Assembly: GCA_963833885.1 (NCBI GenBank)
Contig: CAWHZU010000024.1
Coordinates: 1 to 64,000 of the forward strand
Origin: JASHPR01 sp963833885
Lineage (GTDB): Bacteria > Actinomycetota > Actinomycetes > Streptosporangiales > Streptosporangiaceae
Length of the DNA stretch: 64,000 nt
Direction: 5' to 3'
The notes under the pieces were generated by a model. The model saw nothing but the letters and a program-made list of their open reading frames with translations, did no database searches and had not been told where the DNA came from. The translations under genes were made by a program, and so were the position numbers. This document shows, piece by piece, positions 49,121-57,327 of the stretch; positions within the stretch are counted from its first letter, which is position 1, and the number at the start of each line of letters is the position of its first letter.

Positions 49121-50539
49121 TCAGCCGTCCGCGGCCCGGGTGCCCAGGGCGATGGCGATGGCCTGTCTGATGTGCCCGGCCTCTGTGACGACCATCGCCG
49201 AGTCCTCGCCGGGAGGCAGGCCCGGTGAATCGGGCGGCACGATCGCCTGCCGGAACCCCATCCGCGCGGCCTCGGCGAGCCGCCGCTGCACGCCGGTAAC
49301 CCGGCGGATCTCTCCGGCCAGCCCGACTTCGCCAATCGCGATGAGGCCGGCGGGCAGGTTCAGCTTGGACAGCGCGCTAGCCAGCGAGAGCGCGATCGCG
49401 AGGTCCACGGACGGCTCGGTCAGCCGTACCCCGCCGACGGTCGCCGAGTACACGTCCTTCTTGCCGATTCCCATGTTGGCCCGGGCCTGCAGCACGGCCA
49501 CGAGCATCGCCACCCGGGACGAGTCGAGGCCCGAGGTCCGCCGCTGCACGGGGTCGGACACCGCCTCGCAGATCAGGGTCTGCACCTCGGCCACGAGCGG
49601 GCGCCGGCCCTCCAGGGTGACGGTCACGCAGGTCCCCGGGACCGGTTCGCTCAGCCGGGACAGGAACAGCCCGCTCGGGTCCGGCAACTCGGTCAGGCCG
49701 ACCTCGCCGAGCTCGAAGCAGCCGATCTCGTCGGTCGGGCCGAACCGGTTCTTCAGCGCGCGGACCATGCGCAGCTGTGCGTGCCGGTCCCCGTCGAAGT
49801 GCAGCACGACGTCCACCAGGTGCTCGAGCGAGCGGGGCCCGGCGATCGACCCGTCCTTGGTGACGTGGCCTACCAGCACGGTGGTCAGCGTCCGCTGCTT
49901 GGCCAGCGCGGTCAGCGCGCCGGTGACCTCGCGGATCTGGGTGACCCCGCCGGGCACGCCCTCGACACCGTCGACCGAGATCGTCTGCACCGAGTCGACG
50001 ATGAGCAGCCTCGGCTGCACCGCCTCCACGTGCTCGAGCAGCGCGCCCATGTCGGTCTCGGCGGCGAGAAAGAGGTTCTGGCTGACCGCGCCGATGCGGT
50101 CGGCGCGCATCCGCACCTGCGCCGCCGATTCCTCCCCGGTCACGTACAGGACCCGGCCGTTGCCGGCGGCCAGGGCGCCCGCCTCGAGCAGCAGCGTGGA
50201 CTTGCCCACGCCGGGCTCCCCGGCCAGCAGGACCACGGCGCCGGGGACGAGCCCGCCGCCGAGCACCCGGTCGAGCTCGCCGAGCCCGGTGGGCAGTGCG
50301 CGGGCCACCGTGGCGTCCACCTCGGCGATCGGCACGGCGGTCGTAGTGGGCGGTCCCATCCGGCCCTTCCGTGCGGCCCGGCCCCTGGCCTGGTCCAGCA
50401 CCCGGTCCCGCGCTGGAATCTTGCTCTCGGCAACCGAGCCCCACTGCTGGCACTCGCCGCACCGGCCGACCCACTTGGTGGTCTGCCAGCCGCACTCCGA
50501 GCACTGGTAGAGCGCTGCCGCAGCCGCAGACTTTCCCAT
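49121..50539 (-). CDS. radA: DNA repair protein RadA
   Basis: RadA (Sms) helps process recombination intermediates. The 472-residue protein has a C4 zinc finger (YQCSECGWQTTKWVGRCGEC), a RecA-like ATPase with Walker A GEPGVGKST and the RadA-specific KNRFG motif, and a Lon-like C-terminal domain (GGVRLTEPSVDLAIALSLAS). ATG 50539 follows the family start MGKSAAAAALYQCSECG; the frame is open further but without homology. It is upstream of disA, probably in one transcript. Confidence 0.96.
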   Translation of the reverse strand: MGKSAAAAALYQCSECGWQTTKWVGRCGECQQWGSVAESKIPARDRVLDQARGRAARKGRMGPPTTTAVPIAEVDATVARALPTGLGELDRVLGGGLVPGAVVLLAGEPGVGKSTLLLEAGALAAGNGRVLYVTGEESAAQVRMRADRIGAVSQNLFLAAETDMGALLEHVEAVQPRLLIVDSVQTISVDGVEGVPGGVTQIREVTGALTALAKQRTLTTVLVGHVTKDGSIAGPRSLEHLVDVVLHFDGDRHAQLRMVRALKNRFGPTDEIGCFELGEVGLTELPDPSGLFLSRLSEPVPGTCVTVTLEGRRPLVAEVQTLICEAVSDPVQRRTSGLDSSRVAMLVAVLQARANMGIGKKDVYSATVGGVRLTEPSVDLAIALSLASALSKLNLPAGLIAIGEVGLAGEIRRVTGVQRRLAEAARMGFRQAIVPPDSPGLPPGEDSAMVVTEAGHIRQAIAIALGTRAADG

Positions 50540-50674
50540 GCATGGCACCGTAGCGGCAGGCACCGACAGCCGCTTCTTGGCGCCGACAGCGTGTCCGGTC
50601 GGCATAAGCTGGCAGTGCAGGACGCCACGCGCGCAGCACCCAGAAATTACCCAGCCAGCCGCAGAGGAGATGCC

Positions 50675-51514
50675 TTGGGCCAGGTCACCCCGCCCGCGGG
50701 TGTCCAAGTGGCGCTGTCCACGTCCTCGGTCTATCCCGAGCGGACGCCGGACGCTTTCGAGACAGCGGCACGACTTGGCTATGACGGCGTCGAAGTCATG
50801 GTCACCATGGACCCGATCAGCCAGGACCTGGATATCCTGCGCCGGCTCTCGGACTACCACGGCGTCCCGGTCCTGGCCGTGCATGCCCCCTGCCTGATGG
50901 TCACCCAGTGGGTCTGGGGACGCGAGCCATGGGGCAAGCTGAACCGCGCCAGGGAGGTGGCGGAGAAGCTCGGCGCGAAGGTGGTCGTGGTGCACCCGCC
51001 GTTTCGCTGGCAGCGCGAGTACGCCAGGGACTTCGAGGTGGGCCTTGCGCAGCTGGACGCCGAGACCGACGTCAAATTCGCGGTCGAGAACCTCTATCCG
51101 CTGCGCGCGAACACGCTCCGGGTGCGGTCCGCCGAGGTGACCGCGTACGCGCCGAACTGGAACCCGGTCGAGATCGACTGCCCGCACGCCACGCTCGACC
51201 TCTCACACACCGCCGTGTCCGGGTCTGACGCGATGGCAATGGCCGACGAGCTTGGCAGCAGGCTGGCACATGTGCACATGGCCGACGGCGCGGCCCCGGG
51301 CCTGCCCGACGAGCACCTAGTCCCCGGCCGCGGCACTCAGCCGTGCGCGGCGCTGCTGGCCAGCCTGCGGTCCCGCGGCTACTCCGGCATGGTGGTGCTC
51401 GAGGTGAACACCCGCCGCGCGCAGACCAGCGAGGAGCGCCGCGCGGAGCTGACCGAGGCGCTCGCGTTCACCCGCCAGCACCTCGGGGCGGCTCTGCATC
51501 CAGGATCAGCGTGA
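50675..51514 (+). CDS. Sugar phosphate isomerase/epimerase-like TIM-barrel protein
   Basis: The 279-residue protein matches the xylose isomerase-like TIM barrel family (AP_endonuc_2). Metal-ligand segments are VPVLAVHAPCL, VVVHPPFRW, FAVENLYPL, ATLDLSHTAVSG, LAHVHMADG and VVLEVNTRR. Substrate is unknown. The start is probably the TTG at 50675 with GAGGAGA just before it. The same gene is next to radA/disA in Streptomyces. It overlaps the 3' end of dtd by 47 bases on the opposite strand. Confidence 0.85.
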   Translation: MGQVTPPAGVQVALSTSSVYPERTPDAFETAARLGYDGVEVMVTMDPISQDLDILRRLSDYHGVPVLAVHAPCLMVTQWVWGREPWGKLNRAREVAEKLGAKVVVVHPPFRWQREYARDFEVGLAQLDAETDVKFAVENLYPLRANTLRVRSAEVTAYAPNWNPVEIDCPHATLDLSHTAVSGSDAMAMADELGSRLAHVHMADGAAPGLPDEHLVPGRGTQPCAALLASLRSRGYSGMVVLEVNTRRAQTSEERRAELTEALAFTRQHLGAALHPGSA

Positions 51515-51917
51515 CCGGCCCATCATTGACGAGCAAGACCTGCATGTTCGCGCCGAACACACCGGTCTGCACGCTCGCTCCGAGTTCGGTCAGCGCGTCG
51601 GCGAACGCGGTGACCAGTGGCTCGGCGACGGGCCCCGGAGCGGCCGCCTGCCAGGTCGGCCGGCGTCCCTTCCTGGTGTCTCCATAGAGTGTGAACTGGC
51701 TGATCACCAGCAGCGGCGCCCCGGTGTCCGCGCACGATTTCTCGTCGCGGAGGATCCGGAGATAAAAGATCTTCCTGGCCAGGGTGGCAGCCGTCGCCGC
51801 CGTGTCCGTATGGGTGACCCCGACGAGAACCACCAGGCCAGGACCTGGCAAGCTGCCGACCGTCGCACCGTTCACCTTGACGCTGGCCTGACTGGCCCGC
51901 TGCACCACTGCTCGCAC
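51468..51917 (-). CDS. dtd: D-aminoacyl-tRNA deacylase
   Basis: Dtd removes D-amino acids (and glycine from tRNA-Ala) from mischarged tRNAs. The 149-residue product begins VRAVVQRASQASVKVNG and has SQFTLYGDTRKGRRPTW and the cis-Pro motif VNDGPVTLILD, in which NGPVT carries an extra Asp-type variation (NDGPVT, as is common). GTG 51917 fits the family start; an ATG at 51938 would overlap the first codons of the divergent asparaginase gene. Confidence 0.93.
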   Translation of the reverse strand: MRAVVQRASQASVKVNGATVGSLPGPGLVVLVGVTHTDTAATAATLARKIFYLRILRDEKSCADTGAPLLVISQFTLYGDTRKGRRPTWQAAAPGPVAEPLVTAFADALTELGASVQTGVFGANMQVLLVNDGPVTLILDAEPPRGAGG

Positions 51918-51936
51918 GAAAAGGAATTCTGCCCCC

Positions 51937-52899
51937 ATGACCCATGAGAATCCGGTGCTCGCCGATGTAATCAGGTCCGGGTTCGTCGAATCACGCCACC
52001 GCGGCGCGATCGTCATCACCGGCCCAGACGGCAGTCTCCTGCACCAGGCGGGTGCGGTGGACGAGCCCATCTTCCCGCGGTCGTCGAACAAGCCGATGCA
52101 GGCCGTGGCCATGGTCTCCAGCGGCCTGGACCTGGAAGGGGAGTTGCTGGCGCTGGCCGCGGCCAGCCATGCGGGCGAGGACTTCCACGTCGCCGGGGCG
52201 CAGAAGATCCTGGCCGGGGCCGGGCTGACCGAGGACGCGCTGCACTGCCCGCCCGATCTTCCGGGCGACGAGGACGCCAAGCTTGCGGTGCTGCTGGCCG
52301 GCGGCGAGAAGCGCCGGCTCTACATGAACTGCTCGGGCAAGCACTCGGCCATGCTCGCAACGTGCGTGGCGGCTGGCTGGGACACGGCCACCTACACCGA
52401 CCCCGGCCATCCACTGCAGGTCGAGGTCAAGCGGACGATCGAGCGGCTCACCGGCGAGCAGATCACCGTGCCCCCCGGCGTGGACGCCTGCGGGGCCCCA
52501 GTGTTCGCGGTCTCGCTGACCGGCGTGGCCCGGGCGTTCAGCGCCCTGGTCACGTCCGAGCCCGGTTCCCGCGAGCGCAAGGTCGCGGACGCCATGCGCG
52601 CGAACCCCAAGTGGACCTCGGGCAGTAAGCGCCCGGACCGGGAGATCGTGGAGGCCGTTCCCGGGCTGCTGCTGAAGTCGGGCGCCGAGGGCGTCCAGGG
52701 CTTCGCGCTCGCTGACGGGCGGGCCGTGGCGATCAAGGTTGACGACGGCGACGCCGCCCGGCGCGTACGGATCCCGGCGACGGTCGCGGCGCTGCGCGCT
52801 CTCGGCGTTGAAGTGCCCGTTCCGGATGAGCTGGGCCGCCCTCTCCTGTACGGCGGCGGGCGGGTAGTGGGCGAGGTGAGGATCAGCCTGCCCTTCTAG
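51937..52899 (+). CDS. L-asparaginase II family protein
   Basis: The 320-residue protein matches the PF06089 asparaginase II family (first seen in Rhizobium and not related to E. coli asparaginase). Visible are FVESRHRGAIVITGPDG, FPRSSNKPMQAVAMV (with the conserved SxxK), ALAAASHAGEDFHV, YMNCSGKHSAMLATCV and GVDACGAPVFAVSL. It probably hydrolyses L-asparagine to aspartate and ammonia in the cytoplasm. It is divergent from dtd with only about 20 bases between likely starts. Confidence 0.9.
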   Translation: MTHENPVLADVIRSGFVESRHRGAIVITGPDGSLLHQAGAVDEPIFPRSSNKPMQAVAMVSSGLDLEGELLALAAASHAGEDFHVAGAQKILAGAGLTEDALHCPPDLPGDEDAKLAVLLAGGEKRRLYMNCSGKHSAMLATCVAAGWDTATYTDPGHPLQVEVKRTIERLTGEQITVPPGVDACGAPVFAVSLTGVARAFSALVTSEPGSRERKVADAMRANPKWTSGSKRPDREIVEAVPGLLLKSGAEGVQGFALADGRAVAIKVDDGDAARRVRIPATVAALRALGVEVPVPDELGRPLLYGGGRVVGEVRISLPF

Positions 52900-52933
52900 G
52901 GGCCGTTACGCAACGCAGCCGGGCCGGTCTAGT

Positions 52934-52945
52934 TTGCAATTGCAA
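52934..52945. promoter_or_regulatory. Palindrome TTGCAATTGCAA upstream of XRE gene
   Basis: This exact 12-base palindrome ends 23 bases before the XRE regulator start. It is the obvious candidate for autoregulation, because XRE proteins bind such half-sites as dimers. Confidence 0.55.
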
Positions 52946-52968
52946 GCACCTGGCGCGAGACTGAAATC

Positions 52969-53373
52969 ATGAGTCCGGTGAACGTGCCAGCGATCGGGTC
53001 CTACATCCGCGAACAGCGGGAGCAGGCCAAGATCTCACTCCGCCAGCTCGCCCAGGCGGCCGGCGTCTCCAACCCCTACCTGAGCCAGATCGAGCGGGGC
53101 CTGCGCCGCCCGAGTGCCGACATCCTGCAGCAGATAGCAAGGGGCCTGCGGATCTCGGCTGAGGCGCTGTACGTGCAGGCCGGCTTTCTCGAGGACCGGC
53201 CGCCCGGCCTGGAGGTTCGCGACGCGGTGCTCACCGACCCCGACCTGACCGAGCGGCAGAAGCAGATGCTGCTCGAGGTCTACGACTCGTTCCGCAAGGA
53301 GACGGCGGAAAAGACCCGGACCGTGCTGGTTGGCGAGACCGTACCTCCCGATGAGCCGGGCAAGGTAGCGTGA
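52969..53373 (+). CDS. XRE family transcriptional regulator
   Basis: The 134-residue protein has an N-terminal HTH_3 domain (IGSYIREQREQAKISLRQ, then AAGVSNPYLSQIERGLRRPS) and a C-terminal helical part with EVRDAVLTDPDLTERQKQ. It resembles the M. tuberculosis Rv0474 group, which is likewise followed by a DUF2516 gene. Target genes are unknown. The start follows a weak binding site, and a palindromic site lies upstream. Confidence 0.88.
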   Translation: MSPVNVPAIGSYIREQREQAKISLRQLAQAAGVSNPYLSQIERGLRRPSADILQQIARGLRISAEALYVQAGFLEDRPPGLEVRDAVLTDPDLTERQKQMLLEVYDSFRKETAEKTRTVLVGETVPPDEPGKVA

Positions 53374-53377
53374 CATC

Positions 53378-53728
53378 GTGATTTACAGTCATCCGGCGGC
53401 GCTCTCGGTGCTCGACTGGTTCTTCGAGGTGCTCGCCATAGCCGCGCTCGGGTTCGAGGGCTTCGCGTTCGTGGACGCGGTCCGGCGGCCCAAGCAGGCG
53501 TTCGTCGCGGTCAGCAAGCAGACCAAGCCGTTGTGGCTGGTCATCACCGGTGTCGCCACGGCGATCGGCGTTGGCACCGCGGCCAGCGGCAGCTTTTCGG
53601 TCGTTGGCATCCTGTCCGTGGTGGCGTTCGTGGCCGCGGCCATCTACCTCACCGACGTCCGGCCCAAGGTAAAAGACTTCCGGAGCGGCGGCGCGGGGTC
53701 CCACATGGGCCCGTACGGGCCATGGTGA
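53378..53728 (+). CDS. DUF2516 membrane protein
   Basis: The 116-residue protein has three hydrophobic segments (LDWFFEVLAIAALGFEGFAF, LWLVITGVATAIGVGTAA, VGILSVVAFVAAAIYLTD) and the DUF2516 loop FVDAVRRPKQAFVAVSKQTK. It starts at GTG 53378, five bases after the regulator stop, so they share a transcript, as in Mycobacterium (Rv0474/Rv0476, where hbhA lies between). Function is unknown. Confidence 0.9.
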   Translation: MIYSHPAALSVLDWFFEVLAIAALGFEGFAFVDAVRRPKQAFVAVSKQTKPLWLVITGVATAIGVGTAASGSFSVVGILSVVAFVAAAIYLTDVRPKVKDFRSGGAGSHMGPYGPW

Positions 53729-54450
53729 CGGCCTGGCGCACGCACCGGCTCGATCTCGACGACCAGACCCTGCGCGAGTGGGACGCCACCGTCCTTGACG
53801 CCGGGCCGGACGGGATCGTGCTCGACCGCTCGGCGTTCTACCCCGGCGGCGGCGGTCAGCCTCCCGACCACGGCGTGCTGCTCTGGGGCGGGGTGCAGAC
53901 CCGGATCGAGGGAGTGCGCAAGGGCGACGACGAGTACCTGATCCCGGCCGAAGGCGACCCGGTTCCGCCGCCAGGAACCGCTGTTGCCGGCGCGATCGAG
54001 GACGACCGGCGCACCGCGCTGATGCGGACCCATTCCGGCCTGCACGTGCTCTGCGGTGTGGTGTTCCGCGACTACGGCTCGCTGGTGACCGGCGGGAACA
54101 TGGAGCCGTTCGTCGCCAGGATGGACTTTGACCTGCCGGTCGTCCCGGACGGCTTCAAGGACGCCGTGGAGACGGCCTGCAACGCCGAGATCGCGGCCGG
54201 GCGCCGGATCGACGTCCGGGTGCTGCCCCGTGATGACGCGCTGGCGATCCCGGACATCATCCGCACCGCGAAGAACCTCATCCCGGATGACGTGCCCGAC
54301 GTCCGGATCGTGGACATCGTCGGCCTGGACCAGCAGGCGGACGGGGGCACGCACGTGGCCTCGACCAGCCAGATCGGCAAAATCGAGGTCGTCAAGATCG
54401 AGAACAAGGGGAAGGGCTTCCGCCGCCTGCGGATCCGGATCGCGGACTGA
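53722..54450 (+). CDS. Alanyl-tRNA editing protein (AlaX-like)
   Basis: The 242-residue protein is a free-standing editing domain like that of alanyl-tRNA synthetase and probably hydrolyses Ser-tRNA(Ala). The zinc motifs are RTHSGLHVLCGVVF (HxxxH) and ADGGTHVASTSQIG (the usual CxxxH replaced by GGTHV, as in many AlaX). ADSAFYPGGGGQP-type start (LDRSAFYPGGGGQPPDHGVL) is characteristic. It overlaps the DUF2516 gene by 7 bases. Confidence 0.92.
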   Translation: MVTAWRTHRLDLDDQTLREWDATVLDAGPDGIVLDRSAFYPGGGGQPPDHGVLLWGGVQTRIEGVRKGDDEYLIPAEGDPVPPPGTAVAGAIEDDRRTALMRTHSGLHVLCGVVFRDYGSLVTGGNMEPFVARMDFDLPVVPDGFKDAVETACNAEIAAGRRIDVRVLPRDDALAIPDIIRTAKNLIPDDVPDVRIVDIVGLDQQADGGTHVASTSQIGKIEVVKIENKGKGFRRLRIRIAD

Positions 54451-54519
54451 CTCCCCCCGCCCACTCCCCATCCCCCTTCACTGCGGGCGCGACCAGGCGG
54501 CTGACGTCGCGTCAAGGGC

Positions 54520-55464
54520 TCAAAAGGGGATTGTCAGGAACGCCGCCGGAATCGCCACCGTCGCGATGGCGACGACCCCGATCAGCGCTACCGCGGCCAC
54601 CGGCAGCCGCGGAGTCGGTTTCAGCAGCCGCGAAACCCTGGCCGCCACCTGGCCGTCGGCTGCCGCGAGCGCGCCGTTCGGCGGGTGCACGCCGCCGGCC
54701 GCGCCGACCCTGAGCAGGGCCGTGGCGAGCTCCCTGGCCGGGCGGTGCCGCAGCGCCCGGTCGTCGGCCTGCATCTCGACGAGTAGCGCCACGGCGGCGT
54801 GCGCCTCGCGGGCCACGGCGGACCAGCGGAACGCCCTGAGCAGCGCGATGAACGGGAGCAGCACGAGGTCGTGCCGCTCCCGCAGGTGGGCCCGCTCGTG
54901 CGCGATCACGGCCGCGAGTTCGGCCTGGTCGAGCAAGTCAAGGGCGCCGGCGCTGATCACGATCCTGGAGCTGGACCGCAGCCCTGGCACGCAGTACGCG
55001 GCCGCCGCCGGGTGGTCGACAACGAGTGCGCCGGGGACCTTCGGGTCGCCGTGAGCGAGCAGGCTGAGCAGAATCCGCTGCCGCCTGCGAGCGCGGACCA
55101 CGGCGGCGAAGGCGGCCACCAGGATCCAGCAGAGCAGCAGCAGCAGCACCGCGCCCGCGGCCAGCGCGAGGAGCCTCAGGCCAAGGAGCCCGGCCAGCAG
55201 GCGACGGGTTCCGGCCGAGGCGTGCCGGCCGAGCACCCGGGAGACAAGCGCGAACGCGCCACCAGCCACACCCGAGCGCTCGTCAGCCGCCCCGAACCCG
55301 GCAAGTGCACCAACGGCCGCCAGCCCCCATCCGAGCCCGAGCGCCTGCCACAGCACGATCGCGACCGCCGGGGACCTGCGAGGCCAGCGCGCCGCGGCAA
55401 GCGCGAATCCGGCGAGGATGCAGGCGGCCGCGAAGAGGGCAAGGATGAGTGCCGCGGCGATCAC
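54520..55464 (-). CDS. M56/M48-type membrane metallopeptidase (BlaR1-like)
   Basis: The 314-residue integral membrane protease has about four hydrophobic segments and the zinc motif AVIAHERAHLRERHDL (HExxH with a third ligand in the following helix region). It has no penicillin-sensor domain, unlike BlaR1. Together with the upstream BlaI-like repressor it forms the common actinobacterial M56-BlaI pair, in which the peptidase is thought to relieve repression. The genes are separated by 6 bases. Confidence 0.9.
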   Translation of the reverse strand: MIAAALILALFAAACILAGFALAAARWPRRSPAVAIVLWQALGLGWGLAAVGALAGFGAADERSGVAGGAFALVSRVLGRHASAGTRRLLAGLLGLRLLALAAGAVLLLLLCWILVAAFAAVVRARRRQRILLSLLAHGDPKVPGALVVDHPAAAAYCVPGLRSSSRIVISAGALDLLDQAELAAVIAHERAHLRERHDLVLLPFIALLRAFRWSAVAREAHAAVALLVEMQADDRALRHRPARELATALLRVGAAGGVHPPNGALAAADGQVAARVSRLLKPTPRLPVAAVALIGVVAIATVAIPAAFLTIPF

Positions 55465-55470
55465 GTGAAG

Positions 55471-55857
55471 TCACTCCCCGCCGCCGCGAACTTTGTCCGT
55501 GGGCCCCTGGCCGAGCGCCTCGAGGGCACGGCGCAGCGCCGCAGCCTCGGTGTCTGACACGCTGCGGGCAAACCGGGCCAGGGCTGCCTGCCGGTCCCCG
55601 GTCTGCTCCAGTGCGCTCAGCATGAGCTCGGTCACATACGCTTCCCTTGTCGCCGCGGCACGATAACGCCAGGCGCGGCCGTCCCGCTCCCGTCTAGCGA
55701 ATCCCTTCTTGGCCAGCCGGTCAAGGACGGTCATCACCGTGGTGTGCGCTAGGTCACGCTCGGTGAGGTTACCGCTGACCTGCCGGACCGTCAGCGGATC
55801 CGGGCTTTCCCAGAGTACGTCCATGATCGCGCGTTCAAGCTCGCCGAGACGGTTCAC
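55471..55857 (-). CDS. BlaI/MecI/CopY family repressor
   Basis: The 128-residue winged-helix protein matches the penicillinase-repressor family (ELERAIMDVLWESPDPLTVR, TVMTVLDRLAKKGFARRER, dimerisation tail LARFARSVSDTEAAALRRAL). It likely represses its own operon with the M56 peptidase. No beta-lactamase gene is nearby. No clear BlaI operator was found upstream. Confidence 0.92.
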   Translation of the reverse strand: MNRLGELERAIMDVLWESPDPLTVRQVSGNLTERDLAHTTVMTVLDRLAKKGFARRERDGRAWRYRAAATREAYVTELMLSALEQTGDRQAALARFARSVSDTEAAALRRALEALGQGPTDKVRGGGE

Positions 55858-55926
55858 GTCGTAACTGTACCCATCCGCAAACCCCCGTTGCAGGGCCGGG
55901 ACTTATCCCGAATCACGGCATAAACG

Positions 55927-57327
55927 GTGTCCGGGCCGTTATTGCGGATGGGATTGCGCGAGTACGGCCAACCGGGCATGCTGCGCTTGATGACGGGCTT
56001 GATGACAAGCGTGATAACGCAGCGTAAGCGCGCGGTTTACGTTCCGGTGACTCCGGCGCGAACACCGGCCGGGCCTGCGATAACGGCGCTCAGGGCCGTG
56101 GCGGCCTCGACCGCGTGCGTCATCCGCTGCCTGACGATCGCGTACATCGCCCTCCAGGTGGCCATCTGGCATTCGTTCTACTCCGCCGATCCGTGGCGCC
56201 TCGCCGGGCCGCTCGCCGCGATGGCCTGGGCGGCTTTGGTCGTGGCCTACCTGCGTGGCCGGTGGGGGCAGGTGTGGTGGCGGGACGGCCTCGACTCGGC
56301 GGCCAGCGTGCTGCTCGCGCTCGGCGCCGGATGGTGCGTGCCGTCGGCCGTGCGCGGTGACACCACGAACTGGCTGTACATCGCCATGGTGGGCCAGCTG
56401 TTCGTCCCGGCCTGGCTCACTCCCCTGGCGTCGGCGGCGCCGCTGGCGCTGATCTCGGCCGCCGCCTATCTGGCGGGCACGGTGGTGACCCCCGCGGCGC
56501 GGGCGGGCGGGAGCTCTGCGGCGGTGTCGGCGGCCGTGCTGGTGGCCATCGCCGCCGCTGCCTGGTGTGCCCGGCTGCTGCTCGAGCGCGGTGCGTTCGC
56601 GGCCGACGCCACATTAGCGACGGCCGACCGGGAAGCCCGTGAGCAGCGGGTCGCGCTGTCTCGGACCACCGAGCGCCGCGAGCACGAGCGCCTGCTGCAC
56701 GACACGGTCCTGAACACGCTGACCGCCATCGGCCGGGCCGGCGGAGCCGACGCCGGCGGAGCCGACCCGGGCCAGCTCGTGGGCCGGTGCCGGCGCGATG
56801 TCGCGCTGCTGCAGTACGTGCTCAGTGACCCCGGCGATCCCGCCAAGGTGGCCGACCGGCCGTTCGGCGGCCTCCTCATCGGCATCGAGGCGGCAGCGAT
56901 CGAGATGAGCGCCCGCGGCCTCGAGGTGCACGTGGGGGTGGCGGACCGGGTCTGCGGCCCGGTCACCCCGGTGCCGGGGCAGGTCGCCGTCGCGCTGGCG
57001 TACGCGGTCCGTGAGGCGCTGGTGAATGTGGCCACGCACGCCGGCACCGGCGAGGCGTGGATCGACGTGAGCCTTGCCGGGCCACCCGCCGACGGCGGTG
57101 TGCGGGTGACGATCCGCGATGCCGGCGTCGGCTTCGATCCGTCCACCGTCGACCCGGCCAGGCTGGGTCTGCGCCGGTCGATCGCTGAGCGCGTCGCCGA
57201 CCTGGGCGGTCGAGCGTCCGTGCGATCACAGCCGGGCGGCGGCACGGTGGTGGACCTCTACTGGCCCGCGTGGGCGGCGCCCGGCCCCGCCGTCCCCCTC
57301 CCCGATCCCCGGCGGGCGGCCCGGTGA
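55927..57327 (+). CDS. NarL-type sensor histidine kinase
   Basis: The roughly 466-residue protein has an N-terminal membrane region of about five helices (CVIRCLTIAYIALQVAIW, AAMAWAALVVAYL, SVLLALGAGWCV, ALISAAAYLAGTVV, AVLVAIAAAAWCARLL), then a HisKA_3-like dimerisation helix with phosphoacceptor His in HERLLHDTVLNTLTAIG, and an HATPase_c domain with N box REALVNVATHAG and G box RDAGVGFD, GLRRSIAERVADLGG. Several starts are possible (GTG 55927, ATG 55948, ATG 55978). It forms an operon with the next two genes; the stimulus is unknown. Confidence 0.88.
   Translation: MSGPLLRMGLREYGQPGMLRLMTGLMTSVITQRKRAVYVPVTPARTPAGPAITALRAVAASTACVIRCLTIAYIALQVAIWHSFYSADPWRLAGPLAAMAWAALVVAYLRGRWGQVWWRDGLDSAASVLLALGAGWCVPSAVRGDTTNWLYIAMVGQLFVPAWLTPLASAAPLALISAAAYLAGTVVTPAARAGGSSAAVSAAVLVAIAAAAWCARLLLERGAFAADATLATADREAREQRVALSRTTERREHERLLHDTVLNTLTAIGRAGGADAGGADPGQLVGRCRRDVALLQYVLSDPGDPAKVADRPFGGLLIGIEAAAIEMSARGLEVHVGVADRVCGPVTPVPGQVAVALAYAVREALVNVATHAGTGEAWIDVSLAGPPADGGVRVTIRDAGVGFDPSTVDPARLGLRRSIAERVADLGGRASVRSQPGGGTVVDLYWPAWAAPGPAVPLPDPRRAAR

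Noticed and set aside
55840..55930. BlaI-type operator between the repressor and kinase genes
   Set aside because: Only a weak GTAAC/TGTAC half-match is present; it does not meet the TACA-N-TGTA pattern.
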